Assembly: GCA_018648925.1 (NCBI GenBank)
Contig: JABGQE010000008.1
Coordinates: 1 to 14,620 of the forward strand
Direction of reading: 5' to 3'
DNA length: 14,620 nt
From: a bacterium
Lineage (GTDB): Bacteria; Patescibacteriota; Minisyncoccia; Phycocordibacterales; UBA2163
The position numbers were made by a program, and so were the translations under genes. Numbering within the stretch: position 1 is the first letter of the stretch; each line of letters begins with the position of its first letter. The notes under the pieces are model-generated. The model had not been told where the DNA came from and ran no database searches. It was given only the letters and a program-made list of their open reading frames with translations. Positions 7,155 through 13,629 of this stretch are shown one piece after another.

Positions 7155-8510
7155 ATGATTACAGGACGAAAAAATGAATCAATATTGCTGTTTTTGGGCG
7201 ATATTTTGTTTTTGATAGCAGCGCTATGGGTAACCCTAGCACTTCGCTATTTTGACTTGCCAAGTGGTGAGATCTTTTATGCGCACCTTGCTCCTTTTAT
7301 AATCCTATTCGCAGTATGGGTCCTAGTGTTTTTTATAGCCGGACTTTATGACAAACACACAGTTATCTTTAAAAGAAAGCTTCCGAGCATCATATTGAAT
7401 GCTCAAATCGCTAATATAATCATAGCGGCTTTATTCTTTTTCCTAATTCCGTATTTTGGTATTACACCCAAGACGAACCTCTTCATCTATCTTTTCATAT
7501 CCTTCATATTTATAGTTTTCTGGCGATTGTCTTTATTCCCAATCCTTGAAAACAAAAAAAGGCAAAACGCACTACTTATTGCAGGCGGTAAAGAGATGCT
7601 AGAGCTTAAAGAAGAGGTTAATAATAACAAGCGATATAATTTTCAATTCACAGCTTTTCTAGACATAGATACTGTAAGCGGTGAGGAGCTAAAGAATTAT
7701 ATTTCAGAGCAAATAAGAGAGAGCAATATTTCTATGATTATTGCTGATACTAGTGATGAGAAAGTCTCTCTAGCTATGCCTCTTTTATATTACCTTGCTT
7801 TTATAAAGTCACGTTTTAAGTTTCTAGATTTTCAAAAGATGTATGAGAATATTTTTGACCGTGTTCCGCTATCTCTTGTAAAATATAACTGGTTTTTGAA
7901 CAATGTCTCAATGATTCCTAAAATCACACATGATATAATAAGAAGGATTATTGATATTGTATTCTCAGTACTCCTTGGAGTGCCATCACTTTTAGTTTAT
8001 CCTTTTGTAATCAGTGCTATTAAATTTAGTAGCAAAGGTAATATATTTATAAAACAGGAAAGGGTGGGTAGGGACAATAAAACTATAAATATTATCAAAT
8101 TCAGAAGTATGGAGAGGGATGACAAGGGTGAGAGCTTAGTAAATAGTGATAATAAAACTACAAAAGTCGGTGATATACTAAGAAAGACCAGAATTGATGA
8201 ATTGCCACAACTTTGGAACGTTCTTAAAGGGGATCTTTCTTTTATAGGGCCACGTCCAGAGACATTGAATCTTGCGGAACTATATGAGAAAGAGATTCCT
8301 TACTATAACTTCAGGCATTTTATACAACCAGGGCTTTCAGGTTGGGCACAAATCCATCACACAAGACATCCACATTTTGGTGTTAAATACGACCAGACAA
8401 GAGAAAAGCTTTCATATGATATTTATTATATTAAGAATCGCTCGCTCTTACTTGATTTATATATCGGACTTAAGACAATTAAAACTTTATTCTCACGAAC
8501 GGGGTTGTAG
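7155..8510 (+). CDS. Polyprenyl-phosphate glycosyl-1-phosphate transferase (bacterial sugar transferase family)
   Basis: The 451-residue protein has WbaP/WcaJ-like architecture. There are four N-terminal membrane segments (about 10-30, 44-64, 83-101, 108-128), a central Rossmann-like region (about 137-225) and a reentrant hydrophobic segment (about 264-288). The catalytic domain has IFIKQERVG (297-305), IKFRSM (314-319), the catalytic Asp-Glu pair in RIDELPQLWNV (D348-E349), FIGPRP (363-368) and PGLSGWAQI (392-400). These enzymes transfer a sugar-1-phosphate from a nucleotide sugar to undecaprenyl phosphate, the first step of a capsule, O-antigen-like or glycoprotein glycan. The epimerase 29 nt downstream is likely cotranscribed and may make the donor sugar. 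The length is typical of the family and nothing is missing. Confidence 0.93.
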   Translation: MITGRKNESILLFLGDILFLIAALWVTLALRYFDLPSGEIFYAHLAPFIILFAVWVLVFFIAGLYDKHTVIFKRKLPSIILNAQIANIIIAALFFFLIPYFGITPKTNLFIYLFISFIFIVFWRLSLFPILENKKRQNALLIAGGKEMLELKEEVNNNKRYNFQFTAFLDIDTVSGEELKNYISEQIRESNISMIIADTSDEKVSLAMPLLYYLAFIKSRFKFLDFQKMYENIFDRVPLSLVKYNWFLNNVSMIPKITHDIIRRIIDIVFSVLLGVPSLLVYPFVISAIKFSSKGNIFIKQERVGRDNKTINIIKFRSMERDDKGESLVNSDNKTTKVGDILRKTRIDELPQLWNVLKGDLSFIGPRPETLNLAELYEKEIPYYNFRHFIQPGLSGWAQIHHTRHPHFGVKYDQTREKLSYDIYYIKNRSLLLDLYIGLKTIKTLFSRTGL

Positions 8511-8539
8511 AAAGTATATAAGAAATTAAAAATAAAGAA

Positions 8540-9433
8540 ATGAAAAATAAAAAGATAATAGTAACAGGAGGTGCAGGGTTTATTGGTTCTAATCTAGTAA
8601 ATGAGCTTGTGGAACTTGGTGCTGATGTGCATGTAATAGACAACCTCTCTGGTGGTAAGAAAGAAAATGTAAATGAGAAAGCAGTTCTGCATGTTGTAGA
8701 TCTAAGAAATATAGATGATATTATTCCTGTAATAAATGGAGCGGAGTATGTATTTCATTTTGCAGCACTTCCGCGCGTACAATATTCTATAGAGCATCCA
8801 GTAGAAACAAATGATGTAAATGTGAACGGTACACTAAATATGTTAGTTGCAGCCCAGAAAGGTGGTGTAAAAAGGGTTGTATATTCTGCTTCTTCCTCTG
8901 CATATGGGGACCAAAAAGAAATGCCACTTAAGGAAACTATGACGGCGGGCCCAAAAAGTCCATATGGACTACAGAAGTATATTGGAGAGTTGTATTGTAA
9001 AGTGTGGAGTACTGTACATAACCTAGAAACAGTTTCATTGAGGTATTTTAATGTATATGGCAAAGGACAGAACCCAGACGGTGCATACGCTCTTGTTATA
9101 GGAAAGTTTTTAAAGCAAAAAGCAGAAGGAAAGCCTATGACTATATGTGGAGACGGAGAAAATACTCGTGATTATACAAATGTTAAAGATGTAGTGCGTG
9201 CCAATATTCTTGCAGCACAATCAGATAATGTAGGTAAAGGTGAGGTGATGAACATCGGAGCTGGACATAACCATTCATTAAATAACGTAGCGAAGCTTAT
9301 TGGTGGGGAAGTGGAATATATTGAAGCACGACTAGAGCCGTCAGACACTCTTGCAGATTCTTCGCTTGCAAAAAAACTAATTGGTTGGGAGCCTACTCTA
9401 ACTTTAGAGCAAGGTCTTAAGGAGTTGCAGTAG
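8540..9433 (+). CDS. NAD-dependent epimerase/dehydratase (nucleotide-sugar, extended SDR)
   Basis: The 297-residue protein has an N-terminal NAD-binding motif TGGAGFIG (9-16) and an Asp after strand 2 (VIDNLSGG, 33-39) typical of NAD preference. The active site has YSASSSAYG (115-123) and the Tyr-x-x-x-Lys pair Y142-K146 in PYGLQK. RYFNVYGKGQNP (168-179) and the later CGDGENTRDYTNVKDV are hallmarks of UDP-sugar 4-epimerases and related 4,6-dehydratases. The chain is slightly short at the C-terminus compared with GalE (about 330-340). It probably converts a UDP- or GDP-sugar used by the sugar transferase just upstream. Exact substrate is unknown. ATG 8540 starts directly at the first beta strand; no clear Shine-Dalgarno or -10 precedes it, consistent with an internal operon gene. 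Confidence 0.9.
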   Translation: MKNKKIIVTGGAGFIGSNLVNELVELGADVHVIDNLSGGKKENVNEKAVLHVVDLRNIDDIIPVINGAEYVFHFAALPRVQYSIEHPVETNDVNVNGTLNMLVAAQKGGVKRVVYSASSSAYGDQKEMPLKETMTAGPKSPYGLQKYIGELYCKVWSTVHNLETVSLRYFNVYGKGQNPDGAYALVIGKFLKQKAEGKPMTICGDGENTRDYTNVKDVVRANILAAQSDNVGKGEVMNIGAGHNHSLNNVAKLIGGEVEYIEARLEPSDTLADSSLAKKLIGWEPTLTLEQGLKELQ

Positions 9434-9438
9434 AGAAG

Positions 9439-9447
9439 TGTTATACT
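9439..9447 (+). promoter_or_regulatory. Extended -10 promoter of the PAP2 gene
   Basis: TGTTATACT combines an upstream TG with TATACT (9442-9447), 7 nt before the ATG at 9455. It sits in the 21-nt gap after the epimerase stop. There is no Shine-Dalgarno sequence. Confidence 0.55.
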
Positions 9448-9454
9448 AAATCTA

Positions 9455-9961
9455 ATGAACGAAACAGTTTTTAATTTTTTCAACAATTTTGCATTACAAA
9501 ACGAAACACTTGATAGTGTGATAATTTTTCTGACAGATAAGTTTGCATTAATTCTTGTTTTTAGTCTTATAATTTTTCTTTTTACACATAAACATAAAGA
9601 AGATAATATTAGAAATATTTTCGTTATTTTCCTATCTGCACTTTTTGCGTGGGTTATTGCAAAAGCAATCAAATTTTTCTATTTTTCTCCACGTCCATTT
9701 GAAGTGTTAGATACTGCGAACGTACTGTTTGAATACGAACCAGGGGATTCATTTCCATCAGGACATGCGACCTTTTTCTCCGCTCTTGCCACTTCATTTT
9801 ACTTTTATCACAAGTATCTCGCATGGATTTATATAATAGGAGCTCTTCTTATAGGCGCATCACGTATAGCAGCTGGTATACATTGGCCTGTAGATATACT
9901 CGTTGGCTATGCTCTCGGGGGTATTCTTGGGTATTTGGCATATCGTCTGTTTAGAAGGTAG
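9455..9961 (+). CDS. PAP2-family phosphatase, probable undecaprenyl-diphosphatase (BcrC-like)
   Basis: The 168-residue membrane protein carries the three catalytic motifs of the PAP2/acid phosphatase superfamily. These are KX6RP (K73 to R80-P81), PSGH (101-104) and SRX5HX3D (S136-R137, H143, D147). About five hydrophobic segments and the short length match BcrC/YbjG-type enzymes, which remove a phosphate from undecaprenyl pyrophosphate at the outer face of the membrane. That regenerates the lipid carrier used by both peptidoglycan synthesis (RodA) and the surface-glycan sugar transferase nearby. A PAP2 enzyme acting on another lipid phosphate is the alternative. The start follows a TATACT hexamer by 7 nt. 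Confidence 0.9.
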   Translation: MNETVFNFFNNFALQNETLDSVIIFLTDKFALILVFSLIIFLFTHKHKEDNIRNIFVIFLSALFAWVIAKAIKFFYFSPRPFEVLDTANVLFEYEPGDSFPSGHATFFSALATSFYFYHKYLAWIYIIGALLIGASRIAAGIHWPVDILVGYALGGILGYLAYRLFRR

Positions 9962-9982
9962 GTACTTGATACATAGTACCTA
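9959..9982 (+). promoter_or_regulatory. Palindrome over the secD -35 region (possible operator)
   Basis: TAGGTACT (9959-9966) and AGTACCTA (9975-9982) are exact inverted repeats separated by 8 nt. The repeat begins at the stop codon of the PAP2 gene and encloses the TTGATA -35 hexamer of secD (9966-9971). It has no T-run. It may bind a dimeric regulator, or may simply be an mRNA 3'-end hairpin for the upstream gene. Confidence 0.45.
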
Positions 9983-9994
9983 ATACCTTATACT
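9966..9994 (+). promoter_or_regulatory. Promoter of secD-secF
   Basis: TTGATA (9966-9971), a 17-nt spacer and TATACT (9989-9994) form the best full sigma-70-type promoter in the window. The hexamer ends 7 nt before the ATG at 10002, so the message should be leaderless or nearly so. Confidence 0.7.
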
Positions 9995-10001
9995 TCTCTG
10001 T

Positions 10002-11345
10002 ATGTTTAAAGTCCGCATAATAACCCTAGTCATATTAGTAGCTGCAGCTGGTGTAGGCTATTTTAGCTATTCTTCAGAAATAAATGAAGAATCACGTTTC
10101 CAGTTCAAACTCGGGCTTGACCTAGCTGGCGGTACTCATTTGGTTTACAAAGCCGATACCTCTGAGCTTCCCGCAAGTGATGTCTCAACTTCAATGGATA
10201 CACTTCGTGATGTTATAGAACGACGCACGAACCTCTTTGGTGTGTCAGAGCCTATGGTACAGATAGAAAAGAGTTCTGTATTTGCAGGAGGGGAGCGAGA
10301 GCAACGTCTTATTGTAGAGCTTCCTGGTGTTACAGATATTTCTGAAGCAGTACGAATAATAGGTGAGACACCACTCCTTGAGTTTAGGCTTGTAAATCAA
10401 GATGTAGAACCACTGGCAGAAGGTGAAGAGCTTACTCAAGAGATATTTGATGCGATGTTCACTTCTACAGATCTTACAGGACGATACTTAGACCGCGCAG
10501 CACTCGAGTTTGGTCAGGGAGGTACAAGTGGACACGTTCAGAACGAACCTATCGTACGTTTAGATTTTAATAGAGACGGAGGAGACCTCTTCGCAAGTAT
10601 TACAAAAGAGAACGTAGGACGAACTCTCGCAATCTTCCTAGACGGTGACCTGAAGTCAGCACCAGTCATAAACGAAGAGATTACAGGAGGTAGTGCTATC
10701 GTCTCAGGTGGGTTCACACCACAGGAAGCGCGCGACCTTGTCCGCAATCTAAACTTAGGTGCGCTACCCGTACCAATAGAGCTTATCAGTACTCAAACTA
10801 TCGGTGCATCTCTAGGGAAAGACGCTTTAGACAAAGGCGTACAAGCAGGGATGTTTGGCCTTATAGCAGTGGCTATATTCTTGCTTGTTTGGTACAGACT
10901 CCCAGGTTTGGTCGCAGTGATATCTCTTACTGTTTACATTATAATAATGCTCGCACTATTCAAGCTTATCCCTGTCACTTTGACTGCCGCAGGGCTCGCA
11001 GGCTTCCTACTCTCTATCGGTATGGCAGTTGATGCTAACGTACTTATCTTTGAGAGAATGCGAGAAGAGCTTAAAGCTGGCAGTGATACAGAAAGTTCAA
11101 CTCACAATGGTTTCAAACGAGCGTGGCTTTCAATACGAGACGGAAACATTTCAAGTATAATCACAGCAATTATCCTCTTCTGGTTTGGTACATCTCTTGT
11201 AAAAGGTTTCGCACTTACATTTGGTATTGGTATCATCATCAGTATGTTTACAGCTATCACAGTATCAAGAACATTCCTATATGCATTTGGTAAGCTTGAG
11301 AACAGGGGAGTAATTAAGTTCTTATTTGGTTCAGGAATAAAATAA
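10002..11345 (+). CDS. secD: Protein translocase subunit SecD
   Basis: The 447-residue protein has one N-terminal membrane segment (about 4-23), then the signature KLGLDLAGGTHLVY (36-49). A large extracytoplasmic region (about 25-275) follows, with RLIVELPGV (102-110), and then a C-terminal bundle of five membrane segments from about residue 282. AVDANVLIFERMREE (342-356) is the conserved motif of the fourth segment, with D344 equivalent to the proton-pathway Asp of E. coli SecD. SecD with SecF uses the proton or sodium gradient to pull exported proteins out of the SecYEG channel. It is shorter than E. coli SecD (615), as in many other phyla. secF follows after 4 nt. Confidence 0.96.
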   Translation: MFKVRIITLVILVAAAGVGYFSYSSEINEESRFQFKLGLDLAGGTHLVYKADTSELPASDVSTSMDTLRDVIERRTNLFGVSEPMVQIEKSSVFAGGEREQRLIVELPGVTDISEAVRIIGETPLLEFRLVNQDVEPLAEGEELTQEIFDAMFTSTDLTGRYLDRAALEFGQGGTSGHVQNEPIVRLDFNRDGGDLFASITKENVGRTLAIFLDGDLKSAPVINEEITGGSAIVSGGFTPQEARDLVRNLNLGALPVPIELISTQTIGASLGKDALDKGVQAGMFGLIAVAIFLLVWYRLPGLVAVISLTVYIIIMLALFKLIPVTLTAAGLAGFLLSIGMAVDANVLIFERMREELKAGSDTESSTHNGFKRAWLSIRDGNISSIITAIILFWFGTSLVKGFALTFGIGIIISMFTAITVSRTFLYAFGKLENRGVIKFLFGSGIK

Positions 11346-11349
11346 AATT

Positions 11350-12279
11350 ATGTTAATAGTAAAATACAGAAAAATATTTTTTATACTTACAGGTCTTATA
11401 GCTGCCGCCGCTATTTTTTCAGTTTCATTCTTCGGGCTTAACTTCGGTATTGATTTTACAGGCGGTGCTATTACAGAAGTGAGTTATCCAGAAGTAGTTC
11501 TTGAAGAGGAAAATATAAATATCAGACCTTCAAAAGAAACACTTGAAACTGGTTTGCAAAACTTAGACATTGGAGGGTTTTCTATAAGACCAACAGGGGA
11601 GAGCGGTTATATTTTAAGGACCCAAGATCTCACAGAAGAGAAGCGAGTGGCAGTATTAAATACATTGTCTCTAGGTGGTGAGAAGCAGGTCATACAAGAG
11701 AGGTTTAACTCTATTGGCCCAACCATAGGCTCCGAGCTTCGTAATAAGGCATTTGTAGCTATAGGTATCGTAGTTGTAGCCATAATCCTTTTTGTAGCTT
11801 TTGTATTTAGGAAGGTCTCACAACCCGTGTCTTCTTGGAAATACGGTATTGTGGCAATTATTGCTCTCATCCACGATGTGCTTGTGCCCGTTGGAATATT
11901 TGCATTTTTAGGATATTCAGTAGGAGCAGAAATTGACATACTTTTTATAATGGCACTTCTTGCCATACTCGGATACTCCGTGAACGACACTATAGTAGTG
12001 TTTGATAGAGTACGTGAGAACCTACGTATTAATCGTGAAAACGGAAGTAAAGAAGATTTTGAACTTACAGTAGGTAAGAGTTTGAGTCAGACATATGCAC
12101 GTTCTATAAACACATCCCTCACAACACTCTTTGTACTCATCGCACTGTTCTTCTTAGGTAGTGTTGCTACACAAGACTTCGCACTTGTACTTGCTACAGG
12201 AGTTATAGCTGGTACCTACTCTTCAATCTTCTTAGCTACGCCACTGCTTGTAGCTATAGGTAAAAAATCTTCAAAATAA
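11350..12279 (+). CDS. secF: Protein translocase subunit SecF
   Basis: The 309-residue protein has an N-terminal membrane segment (about 9-28), the SecF signature FGIDFTGGA (32-40), a short extracytoplasmic domain (about 40-130) and five C-terminal membrane segments. GYSVNDTIVVFDRVREN (208-224) is the conserved fourth-segment motif with D213, the same number as the key Asp in E. coli SecF. It is normal in length. The 4-nt gap after secD and lack of a Shine-Dalgarno sequence point to coupled translation from the secD promoter. It forms the SecDF complex with the upstream product. Confidence 0.96.
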   Translation: MLIVKYRKIFFILTGLIAAAAIFSVSFFGLNFGIDFTGGAITEVSYPEVVLEEENINIRPSKETLETGLQNLDIGGFSIRPTGESGYILRTQDLTEEKRVAVLNTLSLGGEKQVIQERFNSIGPTIGSELRNKAFVAIGIVVVAIILFVAFVFRKVSQPVSSWKYGIVAIIALIHDVLVPVGIFAFLGYSVGAEIDILFIMALLAILGYSVNDTIVVFDRVRENLRINRENGSKEDFELTVGKSLSQTYARSINTSLTTLFVLIALFFLGSVATQDFALVLATGVIAGTYSSIFLATPLLVAIGKKSSK

Positions 12280-12283
12280 TTAG

Positions 12284-12292
12284 TGCTATACT
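12284..12292 (+). promoter_or_regulatory. Extended -10 promoter of the 12299 gene
   Basis: TGCTATACT combines TG with TATACT (12287-12292), 6 nt before the ATG at 12299, in the 19-nt gap after secF. No Shine-Dalgarno sequence is present. Confidence 0.55.
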
Positions 12293-12298
12293 TACTTA

Positions 12299-12697
12299 AT
12301 GATATATTTTGATATATTGATAATTGCTTTTCTTTTAAATTTTCTTTGGGAAGTTTGGCACTGCAATCTTTATAAAACAATTCATAAAATGAGCTTGGGG
12401 CCAGTTATTCGTTTGCTTACGAAAATGTCACTCAAAGATGGTTTATGGGTTGTCCTTTTTTATTTTATTACAGTTATAGTGTTTGGAAATATAAATATTC
12501 TTGAAAATTATACTCAACTTGGATTATTTATAATAATTTCTCTTACCTTCTCTTTTATAGATGAGAAAGTATCACTTAAGATGGGACGCTGGAGCTATGC
12601 GAAAAATATGCCAACGATTTTCGGCGTCGGTATAACACCACTTCTTGAAGTCGCTGTTACAGGAGTCTTAGCGTTTGCTATAGTATTCCTAATATAA
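12299..12697 (+). CDS. Small four-helix integral membrane protein, function unknown
   Basis: The 132-residue protein has four predicted membrane segments (about 3-17, 47-64, 74-90, 110-131). Recognisable conserved-looking patches are NFLWEVWHCNLY (14-25) and, before the last helix, KMGRWSYAKNMPTIFGVGITPLLEVAVTG. From memory, small membrane proteins with a similar Trp-rich start and a W-x-Y-x3-MP-x-I-x-G-x-G-x2-PLL pattern occur in other bacteria, but I cannot name the family or function. It has its own -10-like element and ends just before two hairpins, so it is probably transcribed alone or as the last gene after secDF. A role in the membrane is all that can be claimed. Confidence 0.8.
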   Translation: MIYFDILIIAFLLNFLWEVWHCNLYKTIHKMSLGPVIRLLTKMSLKDGLWVVLFYFITVIVFGNINILENYTQLGLFIIISLTFSFIDEKVSLKMGRWSYAKNMPTIFGVGITPLLEVAVTGVLAFAIVFLI

Positions 12698-12700
12698 TTA

Positions 12701-12721
12701 TTTAGTTGTTGGACAACTAAA
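12701..12721 (+). other. Short hairpin after the 12299 gene
   Basis: TTTAGTTGT and ACAACTAAA form a perfect 9-bp stem with a TGG loop, starting 3 nt after the stop codon. It has no T-run. It probably acts with the next hairpin as a double transcript end or as an RNA-stabilising structure. Confidence 0.6.
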
Positions 12722-12728
12722 AGCCCTT

Positions 12729-12761
12729 AAACCGCTCATTTGCTCCGCAAATGAGCGGTTT
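12729..12761 (+). terminator. Bidirectional-type terminator hairpin
   Basis: AAACCGCTCATTTGC (12729-12743) and its exact complement (12747-12761) make a 15-bp stem with a TCC loop, with A's at the base on one side and TTTGTT on the other. It separates the envelope block from the transposase. The T-tract is short, so efficiency is uncertain. Confidence 0.7.
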
Positions 12762-12799
12762 GTTATATAAAGCATATAAAATTAAATATATGTACAAGA

Positions 12800-12824
12800 C
12801 ACGTGGACGTGCGACGTCCACGTG
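12800..12824 (+). repeat. REP-like palindrome, copy 1 (upstream of transposase)
   Basis: CACGTGGACGT and ACGTCCACGTG are perfect 11-bp arms around a GCG loop. On the minus strand the loop reads CGC, as in copies 2 and 3, so copy 1 is inverted relative to them. It ends 3 nt before the TATACT hexamer of the transposase gene. Confidence 0.85.
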
Positions 12825-12827
12825 GTG

Positions 12828-12833
12828 TATACT
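12828..12833 (+). promoter_or_regulatory. -10 element of the transposase gene
   Basis: TATACT lies 7 nt before the ATG at 12841. The expected -35 position falls inside REP-like copy 1, so binding of that palindrome by the transposase could repress its own gene (inference). Confidence 0.55.
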
Positions 12834-12840
12834 TAATCTA

Positions 12841-13497
12841 ATGAAAGATGATATTTTCCACATTCTAAATAGGGGAGTAGAGAAAAGAAAAGTCTTTTTA
12901 AATAATAAAGATTATCTTAGATTTGCTAACAATCTTAATGGATTCAATACAGTCAAAAACGTTCGTTCTTATTCTGAAAGATGCAATAAAAATGTGGACG
13001 TCGCACGTCCACTTAGTGAGGAATTAGTTGATGTTTTGTGTTGGTCTCTGATGCCTAATCATCCACATATCTTAGTATTAGAAAAAGATGACAATAATGC
13101 TGGGAAATTTTCTAGGAAAGTATTTGATGGTTATACAAAATATTTTAATAAAATCAATGACAGAAGTGGAGTTTTGTTTCAGGGAAGAACAAAAATAATA
13201 CCAATTCAGAGAGATAGTCATTTCTTATGGATTCCTTTTTATATCATGGCAAATCCACTTGATTTATTTCAGTTAGACTGGCGTGAGAATGGAATTAAAA
13301 ATCCTAAGAAAGCTTTTGAGTTTTTAATAAATTACCGTTGGTCAAGTTTACAAGATTTAGTTGGTAAGAACAATTTTCCAGATATAGTAAACAAAAAGTT
13401 ATTTTACGAATTATATAACACAAACGAAAAAGATTTTAAAAGAGAATTCATGCAGTGGCTTGAGGAGTTTAAGGGAGGTTATGATCTTGATGAATAA
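12841..13497 (+). CDS. REP-associated tyrosine transposase (RAYT, Y1/HUH family)
   Basis: From ATG 12841 the protein has 218 residues and starts MKDDIFHILNRGVEKRKVFL, the usual N-terminus of this family (xxHxxNRGxxxxxIF). The metal-binding HUH motif is H74-P75-H76 in SLMPNHPHILV. The catalytic Tyr is Y98 or Y101 in GYTKYFNK, followed by RSGVLFQGR (108-116), IPFYIMANPLD (131-141) and YRWSSLQDLVG. Such enzymes cut single-stranded DNA at palindromic REP sequences. The frame is open 90 nt further upstream (from 12751), but that part covers a terminator, REP copy 1 and the promoter, so it is not coding. Three related palindromes flank and interrupt the gene. The stretch N51-L58 (NVDVARPL) is encoded by REP-like copy 2. 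The gene appears intact. Confidence 0.9.
   Translation: MKDDIFHILNRGVEKRKVFLNNKDYLRFANNLNGFNTVKNVRSYSERCNKNVDVARPLSEELVDVLCWSLMPNHPHILVLEKDDNNAGKFSRKVFDGYTKYFNKINDRSGVLFQGRTKIIPIQRDSHFLWIPFYIMANPLDLFQLDWRENGIKNPKKAFEFLINYRWSSLQDLVGKNNFPDIVNKKLFYELYNTNEKDFKREFMQWLEEFKGGYDLDE
12994..13012 (+). repeat. REP-like palindrome, copy 2 (inside the transposase gene)
   Basis: GTGGACGT-CGC-ACGTCCAC forms an 8-bp perfect hairpin with a CGC loop. It is in frame and encodes VDVARP (residues 52-57), just before the conserved strand leading to the HUH motif, where family members tolerate length variation. Confidence 0.8.
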
Positions 13498-13518
13498 TGT
13501 GGACGTCGCATGTCTACA
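13498..13518 (+). repeat. REP-like palindrome, copy 3 (downstream of transposase)
   Basis: TGTGGACGT-CGC-ATGTCTACA begins right after the transposase stop codon. The arms are 9 bp with two G-U wobbles, as if the second arm has drifted by C-to-T changes that keep the RNA or single-strand fold. The orientation matches copy 2. Confidence 0.75.
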
Positions 13519-13554
13519 TTAAGGTTGCAAAATACTCCAATATCTGATAAAAAT

Positions 13555-13629
13555 ATGTCAGATTCAAAAATAGAAAAAGTAGTTTTTTACAATATAAACC
13601 AGTTAAATAGAAAAGGAGAAATGCAATGA
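13555..13629 (+). CDS. Possible 24-codon small ORF overlapping the next start codon
   Basis: ATG 13555 opens a frame reading MSDSKIEKVVFYNINQLNRK and four more residues, ending in TGA at 13627-13629. The stop overlaps the ATG at 13626 as ATGA, a classic coupling arrangement, and the Shine-Dalgarno of the next gene lies inside it. A TATCTG sequence (13541-13546) lies 8 nt before it. An open run of 24 codons can arise by chance in AT-rich DNA, so the call is tentative. No known peptide is recognised. Confidence 0.3.
   Translation: MSDSKIEKVVFYNINQLNRKGEMQ
13588..13618 (+). promoter_or_regulatory. -10 candidate and Shine-Dalgarno of the 13626 gene
   Basis: TACAAT (13588-13593) is a plausible -10. 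AGGAG (13614-13618) is a strong ribosome binding site 7 nt before ATG 13626. An earlier ATG at 13621 meets a stop after one codon, so 13626 is the start. This is the only clear Shine-Dalgarno before a gene in the window. Confidence 0.6.

Noticed and set aside
8755..9063. Minus-strand frame within the epimerase gene, and similar frames at 4354-4809, 9172-9672 and 11607-11990
   Set aside because: They are antisense to well-supported genes with clear family motifs and have no motif or start signal of their own.
12751..12840. Upstream extension of the transposase start to 12751
   Set aside because: The extra 30 codons cover the terminator arm, REP copy 1 and the TATACT hexamer, while family N-termini begin at the MKDDIFHILNRG equivalent (12841).
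12800..13518. The three palindromes as a CRISPR array
   Set aside because: The spacing (about 170 and 490 nt) is irregular, one copy is inverted, and one lies in a coding sequence.
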